This document shows, piece after piece, positions 26,054-34,369 of a stretch of DNA of 64,000 nucleotides (position 1 is the first letter of the stretch; each line of letters opens with the position of its first letter). The notes under the pieces were generated by a model, which was not told where the DNA came from, did no database searches, and saw only the letters and a program-made list of their open reading frames with translations. The position numbers were made by a program, and so were the translations under genes. This DNA is from Acinetobacter sp. CS-2 (GTDB lineage: Bacteria > Pseudomonadota > Gammaproteobacteria > Pseudomonadales > Moraxellaceae), in contig NZ_CP067019.1 of NCBI RefSeq assembly GCF_016599715.1, positions 1,426,001 through 1,490,000 on the forward strand. Direction: 5' to 3'.

Positions 26054-27271
26054 TCAGTGTTCAGCCCATTCAACAGTGGAAAGGTCGATACCTTCTTTAT
26101 ACATATCCCAAAGCGGAGAAAGTTCACGTAATTTCTCAACAGCAGCTTTAGTGATTTCAAGAACGTGATCGATATCCTCTTCAGTGGTATATTTACCGAA
26201 GCTGAAACGGATTGAACTGTGAGCAAGTTCGTCAGAAAGACCGAGCGCACGAAGTACGTAAGATGGCTCAAGTGTTGCAGAAGTACATGCTGAACCAGAA
26301 GATACAGCTGCATCTTTCAATGCCATCATCAATGATTCGCCTTCAACAAAGTTAAAGCTGACATTCAGATAGTTTGCAACGTTGTAAGTAGGATGACCGT
26401 TTAAGAATACTTGTTCCAGACCTTGTAAACCGTTCCATAATTTATCACGGAGGATACGTAAACGGGCTTGTTCAGCTTCCAGATTTTTGCCTGCAAGTTC
26501 AAACGCTTCACCCATACCTACGATTTGGTGGGTTGCAAGTGTACCTGAGCGCATACCGCGTTCATGACCGCCACCATGCATTTGTGCTTTAAGGCGTACA
26601 CGTGGTGAGCGACGAACGAATAACGCACCAATACCTTTAGGGCCATAAATTTTGTGCGCAGAGAAACTCATTAAATCAACTTTTAAAGTTGAAAGATCAA
26701 TCTCTACTTTACCTGCAGCTTGAGCCGCATCAACGTGGAAGAAAATTTTCTTGGCACGGGTAATTTCACCGATAGCTGCAATGTCAGTGATGGTACCAAT
26801 TTCGTTGTTGACCATCATCAGGGAAACAAGAATGGTATCTGGACGAATAGCTGCTTCAACCATCTCAGGCGTAATTAAACCTGTTTGTGGTTGTGGCTCA
26901 AGATAGGTGATTTCAAAACCTTCTTCTTCTAATTCACGGCAAGTATCTAAAATTGCTTTGTGTTCAATTTTACTGGTGATGATGTGTTTGCCTTTAGATG
27001 CGTAAAACTGAGCCACACCTTTGAGTGCCAGGTTATCAGATTCTGTGGCACCTGAAGTCCAAACAATCTCGCGTGGATCTGCTTTGACCAAGTTCGCAAC
27101 TTGTTCACGTGCATATTCTACTTTTTCTTCAGCCTGCCAACCGTAAGCATGAGAACGAGATGCAGCATTACCGAAAGTACCGTCGAAAGTTAAGCACTCC
27201 ATCATGCGTTCTGCAACTTGAGGGTCTACAGGAGTGGTTGCTGCATAATCAAGATAAATCGGACGTTTCAT
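26054..27271 (-). CDS. iscS: cysteine desulfurase
   Basis: PLP enzyme that takes sulfur from cysteine for iron-sulfur clusters and tRNA thiolation. From the chosen start it has 405 residues, one more than the 404 of E. coli IscS. Landmarks are [14 protein letters not shown] at the N-terminus, the PLP lysine in [16 protein letters not shown], and the mobile catalytic cysteine in [17 protein letters not shown]. The longer frame to 27370 runs back into iscR and is rejected. The iscR stop and this ATG are one base apart (TGA-C-ATG), so translation is probably coupled. Confidence 0.97.
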   Translation of the reverse strand: MKRPIYLDYAATTPVDPQVAERMMECLTFDGTFGNAASRSHAYGWQAEEKVEYAREQVANLVKADPREIVWTSGATESDNLALKGVAQFYASKGKHIITSKIEHKAILDTCRELEEEGFEITYLEPQPQTGLITPEMVEAAIRPDTILVSLMMVNNEIGTITDIAAIGEITRAKKIFFHVDAAQAAGKVEIDLSTLKVDLMSFSAHKIYGPKGIGALFVRRSPRVRLKAQMHGGGHERGMRSGTLATHQIVGMGEAFELAGKNLEAEQARLRILRDKLWNGLQGLEQVFLNGHPTYNVANYLNVSFNFVEGESLMMALKDAAVSSGSACTSATLEPSYVLRALGLSDELAHSSIRFSFGKYTTEEDIDHVLEITKAAVEKLRELSPLWDMYKEGIDLSTVEWAEH

Positions 27272-27272
27272 G

Positions 27273-27746
27273 TCAAATACCTGTAACCGATAAAAGGGCT
27301 GAATCAAATGATGCTGTATTTTGGCGAATGGAAACGGTTTGAACGTTATCTCGTGCGACCAGATCAGCAAGGGTGATTTTTGCTAAATAATCGGCAATGT
27401 GGTGGGAGAGTTCTTGCCATAAATCATGAGTCAAGCACATTGCACCATTCTGGCAATTACCTTTATGATCACAACGTGTTGCATCAACTGCTTCGTTTAC
27501 AGCTTCAATAATTTCTAATACTGTGATTTCTTCAGCGCTACGAGCCAGGTGATAACCACCGTTGGCCCCACGAACACTAGAAACTAAGCCGTGGCGCTTT
27601 AATTTCGCAAATAACTGCTCAAGATAAGCAACAGAAATACTTTGACGAGCTGCAATTTCAGCAAGCGTAATCGTTTGTTCAGTTGGCTGCAAAGCTAAAT
27701 CAAGTAGAGCAGTCACTGCGTAACGACCGCGAGTAGTAAGACGCAT
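27273..27746 (-). CDS. iscR: Rrf2-family Fe-S regulator
   Basis: A 157-residue winged-helix regulator that carries a [2Fe-2S] cluster and represses the isc operon when loaded. The N-terminus [18 protein letters not shown] and the helix-turn-helix [20 protein letters not shown] are typical. The three cluster cysteines are in [20 protein letters not shown] start at the ATG at 27746 rather than four codons earlier, because [11 protein letters not shown] is the conserved start. No clear Shine-Dalgarno is visible. It is the first gene of the operon, with its own probable operator upstream. Confidence 0.96.
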   Translation of the reverse strand: MRLTTRGRYAVTALLDLALQPTEQTITLAEIAARQSISVAYLEQLFAKLKRHGLVSSVRGANGGYHLARSAEEITVLEIIEAVNEAVDATRCDHKGNCQNGAMCLTHDLWQELSHHIADYLAKITLADLVARDNVQTVSIRQNTASFDSALLSVTGI

Positions 27747-27779
27747 GATTCGATACACATGTTAAGACTAGATGAATTG

Positions 27780-27808
27780 ATTTTATGAATCCTGACTAAA
27801 ATAGTCAA
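27780..27808 (-). promoter_or_regulatory. isc operon promoter
   Basis: On the minus strand, TTGACT (27808-27803) and TAAAAT (27785-27780) are separated by exactly 17 bases, a strong sigma-70 pattern 35 bases upstream of the iscR start. The -35 box lies within the IscR-type operator. Confidence 0.75.
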
Positions 27809-27812
27809 GTTT
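27789..27812 (-). promoter_or_regulatory. IscR type 1 operator
   Basis: The minus strand reads AAACTTGACTATTTTAGTCA followed by GGAT, which fits the IscR type 1 site with TTGACT and AGTC half sites around an A/T centre. It covers the -35 box and spacer of the isc promoter, consistent with autorepression. Confidence 0.7.
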
Positions 27813-27857
27813 TTTATTGCTCTTTAAATTATTTTGTTTTATAGGAAAATTATATGT

Positions 27858-28505
27858 TTATACAATCCAGTAATTATATACTAATAACGCAACTAATAGC
27901 ACGATAATTAGACTAAAAGAGACATTCACTCTTTTTTGTTTTTGTTGCATACGTCGAATGCGATTCTTATATTGTTTGACTTCTACCTCTAAGGTATTAA
28001 TCTTTGAACGTTGCTGGTCAATTTTTTCCAATAGGGGAGCAATACGCTTTTTGGAAGAAATAACTTCCTGTCCATCAGCGGGTTGGCTGAGCCACTGTTT
28101 CCAGTCGGATAAAACTTTTGGAAAGCTGAACAGCAAGCTTAAATCTCGAAACTCATCTTTTAAGGTGCTGTCACCATCAATACGCATTTTTTTAATACTG
28201 CGGCGATTGGCAAAGACAAATACTTTAATTAAATCCATGAGGGTAGTGCGGATATCCAGATCGACTACTTTCTCGGGAGCTTTGCTGTCAAAGAGTATGC
28301 CTTGTTCAGTGAAAACAACATAAAAATCGAAATAAGGCAAATAGCTGTTAATTTTAATGGTGATTTTTTGGTCTATAAATTTTTTAGCCTGCAAGCCAAC
28401 GACCCGATCATGTTTTAAGATGAAGGTAAAGATTGTTTCTAAAACAATCATGGTCATTGTGAGCAACAAATGCGGTTGATTCTGACCTTGTTGCGATTCA
28501 CTCAT
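27858..28505 (-). CDS. SCP2/UbiJ-like protein with coiled coil and C-terminal membrane anchor
   Basis: A 215-residue protein. Residues about 15-140 resemble a sterol-carrier-like fold: beta-rich ITIKINSYLPYFDFYVVF and GILFDSKAPEKVVDLDI, then an amphipathic stretch ending KKMRIDGDSTLKDEFRDL, recalling the IEGD pattern of UbiJ-type proteins. Residues about 160-195 are a charged coiled coil (LLEKIDQQRSKINTLEVEVK), and residues about 197-213 are a membrane helix. True UbiJ has no such anchor. It is divergent from a phasin gene. The fold assignment is my inference; the function is unknown. Confidence 0.55.
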   Translation of the reverse strand: MSESQQGQNQPHLLLTMTMIVLETIFTFILKHDRVVGLQAKKFIDQKITIKINSYLPYFDFYVVFTEQGILFDSKAPEKVVDLDIRTTLMDLIKVFVFANRRSIKKMRIDGDSTLKDEFRDLSLLFSFPKVLSDWKQWLSQPADGQEVISSKKRIAPLLEKIDQQRSKINTLEVEVKQYKNRIRRMQQKQKRVNVSFSLIIVLLVALLVYNYWIV

Positions 28506-28695
28506 AAAACTTAATCCTTACCTGAAAGGAGCATCCTATGCTCGAAAATGTGTTTCAGGACTTATAACAAATATATTAATCTTGCTTTGTAGAACAGTTT
28601 AGCAAATCGATCAAGTATTTAATTTGCTATTATAGCTGTATTTTTTGAGTAATTATATTCAAGTTGTATAGAAAATAGGCTAGGAGATGGCGGGT

Positions 28696-29163
28696 ATGGA
28701 TAAATCAAAAACAGATCAAGAGATTGATCAACTAAAAAATGAAAATCCTGATAAAACAAAGAATAAATTACGTTCAGGTCGTAAGTCGGGTCTGGATTTT
28801 CGTAAATATACTCAACAAATATGGCTTGCGGGTTTGGGTGCTTTTTCACGTGCAGAAGAGGAAGGAAACAAACTCTTTGACTCTTTAGTCAAGGTGGGGG
28901 AGGAACTGGAATCTAAGACCACTGAAATTGCCGATCAAACCGTAGAAAAAGTCTCAGAAAAAGCCAAAGAATCGGTCAATGATACCAAAGATAAGGTGGA
29001 AAAATTGCTCGACCATAGTGTTAACCATTCTTTAAACAGAATTGGTTTGGTCACGGTAAAAGATATTCAACATTTAGAAAGTCTCATATTACAATTACAT
29101 AACAAGGTCGATTGTCTTATTGAAGAAAATAAAACACTCAAGGCACAAATATTAAAAAAATGA
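28696..29163 (+). CDS. phasin-family (PhaF/PhaI-like) granule-associated protein
   Basis: About 155 residues. The N-terminal tail is charged, the core QIWLAGLGAFSRAEEEGNKL is the hallmark of poly(hydroxyalkanoate) granule-associated phasins, and a long amphipathic helix with repeated K/E/T heptads follows (VEKVSEKAKESVNDTKDKVE). A short C-terminal coiled coil ends the protein. ATG at 28696 has AGGAG nine bases upstream; ATG at 28687 would overlap it. No PHA synthase gene lies in the window, so a role in polymer storage is not shown. Confidence 0.8.
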   Translation: MDKSKTDQEIDQLKNENPDKTKNKLRSGRKSGLDFRKYTQQIWLAGLGAFSRAEEEGNKLFDSLVKVGEELESKTTEIADQTVEKVSEKAKESVNDTKDKVEKLLDHSVNHSLNRIGLVTVKDIQHLESLILQLHNKVDCLIEENKTLKAQILKK

Positions 29164-29236
29164 AACTTTTTGGCTTTTTCTGCATTTTTCAACAATTTTT
29201 TTCGCAATTATTTTGTAGAAAAGCCTATTCAGAGTA

Positions 29237-29266
29237 TTGCGTTTTGCCCCAAAGCATTGATATAAA
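29237..29266 (+). promoter_or_regulatory. candidate promoter of hupB
   Basis: TTGCGT and TATAAA separated by 18 bases, ending 55 bases before the HU start codon. Both boxes are close to the sigma-70 consensus. Confidence 0.45.
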
Positions 29267-29321
29267 GGTGTTATGGAATCCTTAGACCTTAAATAAACGA
29301 TATTAAGAGGACGTAATCTTC

Positions 29322-29594
29322 ATGAATAAATCAGAATTAATCGATGCAATTGCAGAGAAAGGGGGATTGTCTAAGACTGATGCAGGTAAAGCCTTAGATG
29401 CAACTATTGCTTCAATTACTGAAGCACTTAAATCTGGTGATACTGTTACACTTGTTGGTTTTGGTACATTTAACGTTAAAGAACGTGCGGCACGTACAGG
29501 TCGTAACCCGCAAACTGGTGCAGCTTTAGAAATTAAAGCAAGCAAAGTACCAAGCTTTAAAGCAGGTAAAGGTTTAAAAGATTCTGTAGCTTAA
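29322..29594 (+). CDS. hupB: HU-family DNA-binding protein
   Basis: Histone-like nucleoid protein of 90 residues that bends and compacts [23 protein letters not shown], the [20 protein letters not shown] arm and the final [10 protein letters not shown] are standard HU sequence. The order HU then ppiD is the same as hupB-ppiD in E. coli, which supports the hupB name. A strong terminator follows. Confidence 0.95.
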   Translation: MNKSELIDAIAEKGGLSKTDAGKALDATIASITEALKSGDTVTLVGFGTFNVKERAARTGRNPQTGAALEIKASKVPSFKAGKGLKDSVA

Positions 29595-29612
29595 TCTTTT
29601 TGAAAGCCTATC

Positions 29613-29639
29613 AACGCGCCCTATATGGCGCGTTTTTTA
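29613..29639 (+). terminator. intrinsic terminator after hupB
   Basis: Stem AACGCGCC/GGCGCGTT with a five-base loop (CTATA or close), then six T, about 20 bases past the stop. Confidence 0.9.
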
Positions 29640-29726
29640 TTAATAATGCCGATTTACAGTCTGAACGCATTCATTCAAAGCAGGTTTTCGGGTAAAATCG
29701 CCCACAAATAAAATATTGGAATACTT

Positions 29727-31595
29727 ATGGAATCTTTTCGTAAAGTTATTAAAGGTTGGTTGGGCAAAGCTTTGCTCATTTTGTTTTTGACCCCTTTAGC
29801 ACTTGTAGGTATTGAAGGATATTTTAGCGGTGGAAAATCTGAAGACACGGCAAAATTGGTCAATGGCCAAGAAATTTCTAAAAAAGAATTAGAATCGCTG
29901 AGCAAAACATTTAAAGAACAATACCTGGCTTATGCCAATGGCGACGAAACTTTACTGAATCAATCTTTTATCGAAAATAAGGCGATGGAGAGTCTGGTTG
30001 CTCGTACCTTGTTATTACAACAAGCGGAAGAGTTGGGTATTTCTTTGAGTGATGCACAAATTGAACAAATGATTGCCCAGCAACCGAGCTTTCAGGAAAG
30101 CGGTAAGTTTTCTGAAGCCTTATATTCAAATTATTTACGTTCAGTGGGTATGACCAGTCAGGCTCTGATTGCAAACTTGCGTAAAGACCATGCCTTAAAA
30201 ATGGTGACGTCAACATTTATGGATTATGCATTGGTGAGCAAGCTGGATATTCAACAAATTGCCAATTTGCAAACTGAACAACGCACCTTGCATCTTGCCA
30301 GCATTAAACTGGATGAATACAAGAAAAATATCAAAGTCACACCTCAAGATATTGCTGCTTACTACAACAAGCATCAAAATGCATTTAAGCAGATAGCCAG
30401 TGTGGACGTTGATTATGTTGTGCTCACACCAGCCAATGTTGCACCAGCGAATACTCAAGTAACAGATGCTGAATTGCAGCAAGCTTATAGTGCATTTGTT
30501 GATGCGCAAAAGAAAAATGCTCAGCCATTGGTAAAACATATTTTAATTACCGTAGATACCCGTTCAGATGCTGAAGCGAAAAAATTGGCCACTGAAGTCG
30601 CTGCGAAAATTAAAGCAGGTATGTCTTTTGCCCAAGCAGCCGCACAGTATTCGGATGATACTGAATCGAAGACCAAGGGTGGTGTGGTAGAAGCTTATGC
30701 CAAAGGTGTGTTTGGTGATGCATTCGATCTAACGGTTGCTTCTTTAAAACCAGCCCAAGTTTCAGCGCCGGTTAAAACCCAGTATGGTTATCATTTAATT
30801 GAAACAGAAGCAGCTGCTGTGAAGTTGCCTTCATTTGAAACTGAAAAACCACGCCTGTTAGCAGAGTTGCAAAAGAACAAAACAGCGAATTCATTTTCAG
30901 ATGCTGTAAATAGCCTGAATGAGTTGGTTGTAGGTAGCGATGCGCTGGATGTGGTGGCTCAGGAAGTTAAGGGTGTGACAGTTCAATCTGTGAAAGGTAT
31001 GACCCTCTCTACACAGCATCCTATACTGAGTGATGCCAATGTCAAAGTTAAGCTGTTTAATGATGATGTGAAAAATGGTGATCGCAATGCTTCTAGCAGC
31101 ATTCAAATGGTAAATGGTAATACCGTTTGGGTTAAAGTGCGTAACTATCATGCAGCTGGAGTACAGACTTTGGCTGAAGCAACGCCACGTGTAAAAGCCA
31201 AACTGATTGAACAAAAAGCAGTTGATGCAGCTAAAGCGAAAATCCAGACAGCATTGAATAACTTCAAATCGCAACCGGCTGCTAGCGCTTTGGCACAAAG
31301 TCAGATTGCTTTTGAAAGTGCTGGTGTATTTACGCGTTCACAAGGCCTAAAACGTGAGATTGAACGTGCGGCATTCAGTGTTCCTACACCGAAAGCAGGC
31401 ATGTGGTCGGTCACCACAGCTGTATTGCCTAATGAATTGGTGGTAGTGGCTGTGTCAAATGTGAATAAGGCTACTTCGAATGCCTTAACCAATGAACAAT
31501 TGGGTGAATTGTCCAAGCTGTATCAGCAGCTTCGTGGTCAGCAGGAACTGGATGATTACACGCAATATCTAAAATCACATGCGAAGATTAAGTAA
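29727..31595 (+). CDS. ppiD: periplasmic folding chaperone, PpiD-type
   Basis: A 622-residue inner-membrane-anchored periplasmic chaperone. Residues about 12-34 form the membrane anchor (GWLGKALLILFLTPLALVGI), a SurA-like N-terminal domain follows, the parvulin domain lies around 265-360 (VKHILITVDTRSDAEAKKLA and GVFGDAFDLTVASLKPAQVS), and a long C-terminal region completes it. PpiD helps newly exported proteins near the Sec translocon. Its length matches E. coli PpiD (623). An IS element begins 12 bases beyond its stop; the gene is intact. Confidence 0.93.
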   Translation: MESFRKVIKGWLGKALLILFLTPLALVGIEGYFSGGKSEDTAKLVNGQEISKKELESLSKTFKEQYLAYANGDETLLNQSFIENKAMESLVARTLLLQQAEELGISLSDAQIEQMIAQQPSFQESGKFSEALYSNYLRSVGMTSQALIANLRKDHALKMVTSTFMDYALVSKLDIQQIANLQTEQRTLHLASIKLDEYKKNIKVTPQDIAAYYNKHQNAFKQIASVDVDYVVLTPANVAPANTQVTDAELQQAYSAFVDAQKKNAQPLVKHILITVDTRSDAEAKKLATEVAAKIKAGMSFAQAAAQYSDDTESKTKGGVVEAYAKGVFGDAFDLTVASLKPAQVSAPVKTQYGYHLIETEAAAVKLPSFETEKPRLLAELQKNKTANSFSDAVNSLNELVVGSDALDVVAQEVKGVTVQSVKGMTLSTQHPILSDANVKVKLFNDDVKNGDRNASSSIQMVNGNTVWVKVRNYHAAGVQTLAEATPRVKAKLIEQKAVDAAKAKIQTALNNFKSQPAASALAQSQIAFESAGVFTRSQGLKREIERAAFSVPTPKAGMWSVTTAVLPNELVVVAVSNVNKATSNALTNEQLGELSKLYQQLRGQQELDDYTQYLKSHAKIK

Positions 31596-31611
31596 TCTTA
31601 AGTGAAATAAA

Positions 31612-31680
31612 AAAACCTGAGTCTAAATAGTTAAAATATGAGTGCAAACAAACACTTTAACTATAAAGGACTCAGGTTTT
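31612..31680 (+). repeat. large inverted repeat at IS left end
   Basis: Arms AAAACCTGAGTC and GACTCAGGTTTT (12 perfect bases) continue inward with ATAGTTAAA/TTTAACTAT after a short mismatch, enclosing a loop of about 20 bases. The right arm contains the transposase ribosome site (AGGA) and abuts its TTG start. Confidence 0.75.
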
Positions 31681-32833
31681 GTCACATCAGAATACCGTAT
31701 TTCATCAATTACTCAAACCCATTTTAAGACAAGATTTTGAACGTCTGGCTAAACTGCATCACTCTGGGCAAAAATTAAGATCAGCCACCCGCTGGGATCA
31801 GTTTGTTGCCATATTGATGTCCCAACTTTCTTGTCGGCAAAGCTTAAGAGACATTCAATCCAATCTCGAATCCCAGCAGGAAACGCTCTATCATCTTGGT
31901 GCGAAAAGAATTGTGCGAAGCACCTTAGCAAGACTCAATGAAGAACAGCCCGCCAGCCTGTATCAACAATTGTTCACACAGCTGCTTGAGCACTGTGAAA
32001 ACTCTAAAACTGCACATAAATTTAGATTCAAGAATCCGCTGTATTCACTAGATGCCAGTCATATTGATCTTTCACTGTCATTGTGCGCATGGGCAAAAGT
32101 GCATGAATCCAAAGCCAGTATTAAACTCAGTGTTGGCTTAAATCACAGCAATACCATTCCTGAATTTGTAGCGCTTGGGGATGGTATTGAAAATGATATG
32201 GTGCAAGGCAGAGCATTTAAATTTCCTGCTGGCAGCATTATCGTCTTTGATAAAGGATATGTTGATTATCAATGGTTTGCTCAGTTGACACATCAGAAAG
32301 TCAGCTTCGTAACTCGGCTACGCCCAAAGACAGTTTATCAAGTTAAATCAAGCCGCAGCGTATTAGCGACTAAAGGGATTATTGCGGATGAATGTATTGA
32401 ATTGAGCAGTGCGCATGCCAAGAAAAGAGGCGCACCTAAATTATTAAGACGTATAGAGTTTTATGATACAGATAAGAAAAGAACATTCGAATTTCTGAGC
32501 AACAACTTTCATCTGGCAGCATCCATCATTGCTGCAATTTATAAAGACCGTTGGAAGATTGAGTTATTCTTTAAAGCCATCAAGCAGAATTTAAAACTGA
32601 AGTCATTTCTAGGTCGAAGCCGCAATGCGATACAAACGCAAATATGGATTGCATTAATCGCCTATTTGCTGGTGAACTTCGTTAAACACATGGCACAAGA
32701 AGAATGGAGTGTTCAGCGTTTACTGCGAATTATTCAGGTCAATTTATTTGAAAGGAAACTTTTAAGGTCACTCTTTGTGCCTGATAAAAAATGGCGAAAA
32801 CAAGAAGAACCTCAATTGAGGTTCTTCTTGTGA
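31679..32833 (+). CDS. IS4-family transposase
   Basis: A 384-residue DDE transposase that cuts and pastes the element. The catalytic triad is visible: Asp125 in YSLDASHIDLS, Asp191 in IIVFDKGYVDYQW, and Glu295 in the IS4 signature YKDRWKIELFFKAIK with Tyr288, Arg291, Glu295 and Lys302 at the expected Y-2-R-3-E-6-K spacing. The start is TTG at 31679, with AGGA upstream; MSHQNTVFHQLLK is a familiar start for Acinetobacter elements. The frame is intact, so the enzyme may be active. The last codons run through a 30-bp palindrome. Confidence 0.92.
   Translation: MSHQNTVFHQLLKPILRQDFERLAKLHHSGQKLRSATRWDQFVAILMSQLSCRQSLRDIQSNLESQQETLYHLGAKRIVRSTLARLNEEQPASLYQQLFTQLLEHCENSKTAHKFRFKNPLYSLDASHIDLSLSLCAWAKVHESKASIKLSVGLNHSNTIPEFVALGDGIENDMVQGRAFKFPAGSIIVFDKGYVDYQWFAQLTHQKVSFVTRLRPKTVYQVKSSRSVLATKGIIADECIELSSAHAKKRGAPKLLRRIEFYDTDKKRTFEFLSNNFHLAASIIAAIYKDRWKIELFFKAIKQNLKLKSFLGRSRNAIQTQIWIALIAYLLVNFVKHMAQEEWSVQRLLRIIQVNLFERKLLRSLFVPDKKWRKQEEPQLRFFL
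32801..32830. repeat. 30-bp perfect palindrome at transposase 3' end
   Basis: Arms CAAGAAGAACCTCAA and TTGAGGTTCTTCTTG with no spacer. It spans the final codons of the transposase. It could form a strong RNA hairpin that protects or ends the transcript, but no T-run follows. Confidence 0.7.
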
Positions 32834-32888
32834 TATTTGTGGGACAGCAGTGGCATGAACGCAGGTTTTTTTATGGTTGAATTTAAAG

Positions 32889-33761
32889 TTATTCAGCACG
32901 GATTTTTAGTTCATAGCCTGAATATTTGCGGATATTAATGACACCGGTATCCAAGATTAGATATTGTCCTTTAATGCCCAGTAATTTGCCACGAATAATC
33001 GGTGTTTTATCCAGATTATGCGACTTGATTTTTTCAGGATATTGCTCGACTGGATAGACAAACTCGCGTGGCAGCTCATCTTCCATGACTTCAATCGTTT
33101 CATTAAACTCGAGATTCTGATTAAATTCATCACGAATGGTCTGAATTTTTGGTGCAAATTCTTCCAGTAGCTGTTCACGTACTTCAATTAAATTGAGCGG
33201 TTCAGCTTCGCCTTTGAGCAGTTTACGCCAATCGGTTTTGTCCGCCACCTGTGTTCCAAACATAATTTCTAGTTGGCCTGAGAGACGGCGTGAACCCACT
33301 TTCATAATGGGTAATGCCTGTGTTGCACCCTGATCCAGCCAGCGCGTTGGCATTTGTCCAAGACGGGTAATGCCGACTTTTAATGCGCTTGAATTGGCCA
33401 GATAAACAATATGGGGCTGGAAACAGACCTCTTTGGCAAAGCTGTCTTCACGGCAAGTCCCGAGGTGATAATGACAGGTTTCCGGTTTCATAATACACAT
33501 GTCACAAGACGCTTTGGTTTTGAAACATTTAAAGCAATGACCCTGCGAAAAGGATTTGCTGGTTTTACTACCACAAGATACACAATAGATATTACCTGTC
33601 CATTCAATCTCAATTTCTTGGCCTAAATTGAATGGTAGATCAACTTCTGAACGATCTAGAATAAATTTATATTCAACATTTGCCTTGTGTGTATGTCGAT
33701 CAGTTACACTAAGGTCCTTAAGACCTGCATGCATTTTATGGCAAATGCCTTGTAGTTCCAT
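32889..33761 (-). CDS. DUF2797 protein, zinc-cluster plus GIY-YIG-like
   Basis: A 290-residue protein of unknown role. A cysteine/histidine-rich segment at about residues 75-130 (CVSCGSKTSKSF, CFKCFKTKASCDMC, then ETCHYHLGTC) should bind zinc. It is followed by VYLANSSALKVGITR, resembling the core of GIY-YIG nucleases. The start MELQGICHKMHAG has GAAGAG upstream; the longer frame to 33842 crosses into the leader of the divergent gene. The IS element sits just past its stop. No nuclease activity is claimed. Confidence 0.75.
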   Translation of the reverse strand: MELQGICHKMHAGLKDLSVTDRHTHKANVEYKFILDRSEVDLPFNLGQEIEIEWTGNIYCVSCGSKTSKSFSQGHCFKCFKTKASCDMCIMKPETCHYHLGTCREDSFAKEVCFQPHIVYLANSSALKVGITRLGQMPTRWLDQGATQALPIMKVGSRRLSGQLEIMFGTQVADKTDWRKLLKGEAEPLNLIEVREQLLEEFAPKIQTIRDEFNQNLEFNETIEVMEDELPREFVYPVEQYPEKIKSHNLDKTPIIRGKLLGIKGQYLILDTGVINIRKYSGYELKIRAE

Positions 33762-33795
33762 ACAAAATACTCTCTTCAATAATAAGGATGCAGTT

Positions 33796-34266
33796 ATGGC
33801 TGAACAAAATGTCATCACTTCAATGCTAGACGATTTATCCAACGAACAGCCTATCCAAACTGCATTATGTATTGGTCAAAATCTTGCGCAATACGACAAT
33901 AATCAATCAATTCAATGGCACTATTTTAACGTAACTGAGTTTTTAAATCTGCCTTTTACCCGGCGATATGATCTGGGTTTTGTAGTGATGGATTCACAAG
34001 AGCTGGCTGTACTTTCTGGTGTGCAGAAGTCTCAGTTGTTAGTGAGATTGCGAGACCTGATGGCAAAACGAATTGTTGTGGTGAGCCGGTTGCAAGATGA
34101 AAAATTATTGCGCGCTTTGGGCTTTACCCAGCTCATTGATAAAACCCGTCATGACAGTGATTTTGCATTGTGGCAATTCAATATTTTAACGTATAAGCAT
34201 GTGCCTGACTGGTTTAACTCCAAATTCTGGGCAAACCCTGAAAACTGGAATAAATTTCGCTGGTAA
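33796..34266 (+). CDS. uncharacterised protein, possibly DUF6231-like
   Basis: A 156-residue soluble protein beginning MAEQNVITSMLDDLSNEQPI and ending NWNKFRW. A Rossmann-like pattern is suggested (TALCIGQNLAQY, RYDLGFVVMDSQ, KRIVVVSRLQDEKLLRALGF), similar to a degenerate methyltransferase-like fold, but no SAM motif is evident. AAGGA precedes ATG 33796; the longer frame from 33628 is antisense to the DUF2797 gene and is rejected. The family name is from memory and tentative. Confidence 0.65.
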   Translation: MAEQNVITSMLDDLSNEQPIQTALCIGQNLAQYDNNQSIQWHYFNVTEFLNLPFTRRYDLGFVVMDSQELAVLSGVQKSQLLVRLRDLMAKRIVVVSRLQDEKLLRALGFTQLIDKTRHDSDFALWQFNILTYKHVPDWFNSKFWANPENWNKFRW

Positions 34267-34369
34267 TGTATGGGCTTTTTGCAAATTTTAACAGCAGGAG
34301 GAGAGAGTCAGTCGTTATGAGTGAATTATAATGATTTAATGTTCAATTTGACGGTAGGGTAAGGCAAGA

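Larger units (their letters stand above)
31607..32874 (+). mobile_element. complete IS4-family insertion sequence
   Basis: About 1268 bp bounded by matching ends: ATAAAAAAACCTGAGT at the left and its complement with one mismatch (ACGCAGGTTTTTTTAT) at the right. The part inside the terminal 16 bases holds one intact DDE transposase gene. I see no convincing target duplication: left flank CTTAAGTGAA, right flank GGTTGAATTT. It lies between ppiD and the convergent DUF2797 gene and disrupts neither. The exact terminal bases are uncertain by a few positions because of the A/T runs. Confidence 0.8.

Noticed and set aside
26047..26313. 88-codon minus-strand frame overlapping the iscS 3' end
   Set aside because: It lies inside iscS in another frame and has no family resemblance.
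27273..27370. N-terminal extension of iscS into iscR
   Set aside because: The extension is iscR sequence in another frame, while the conserved IscS start [14 protein letters not shown] lies at 27271, one base after the iscR stop.
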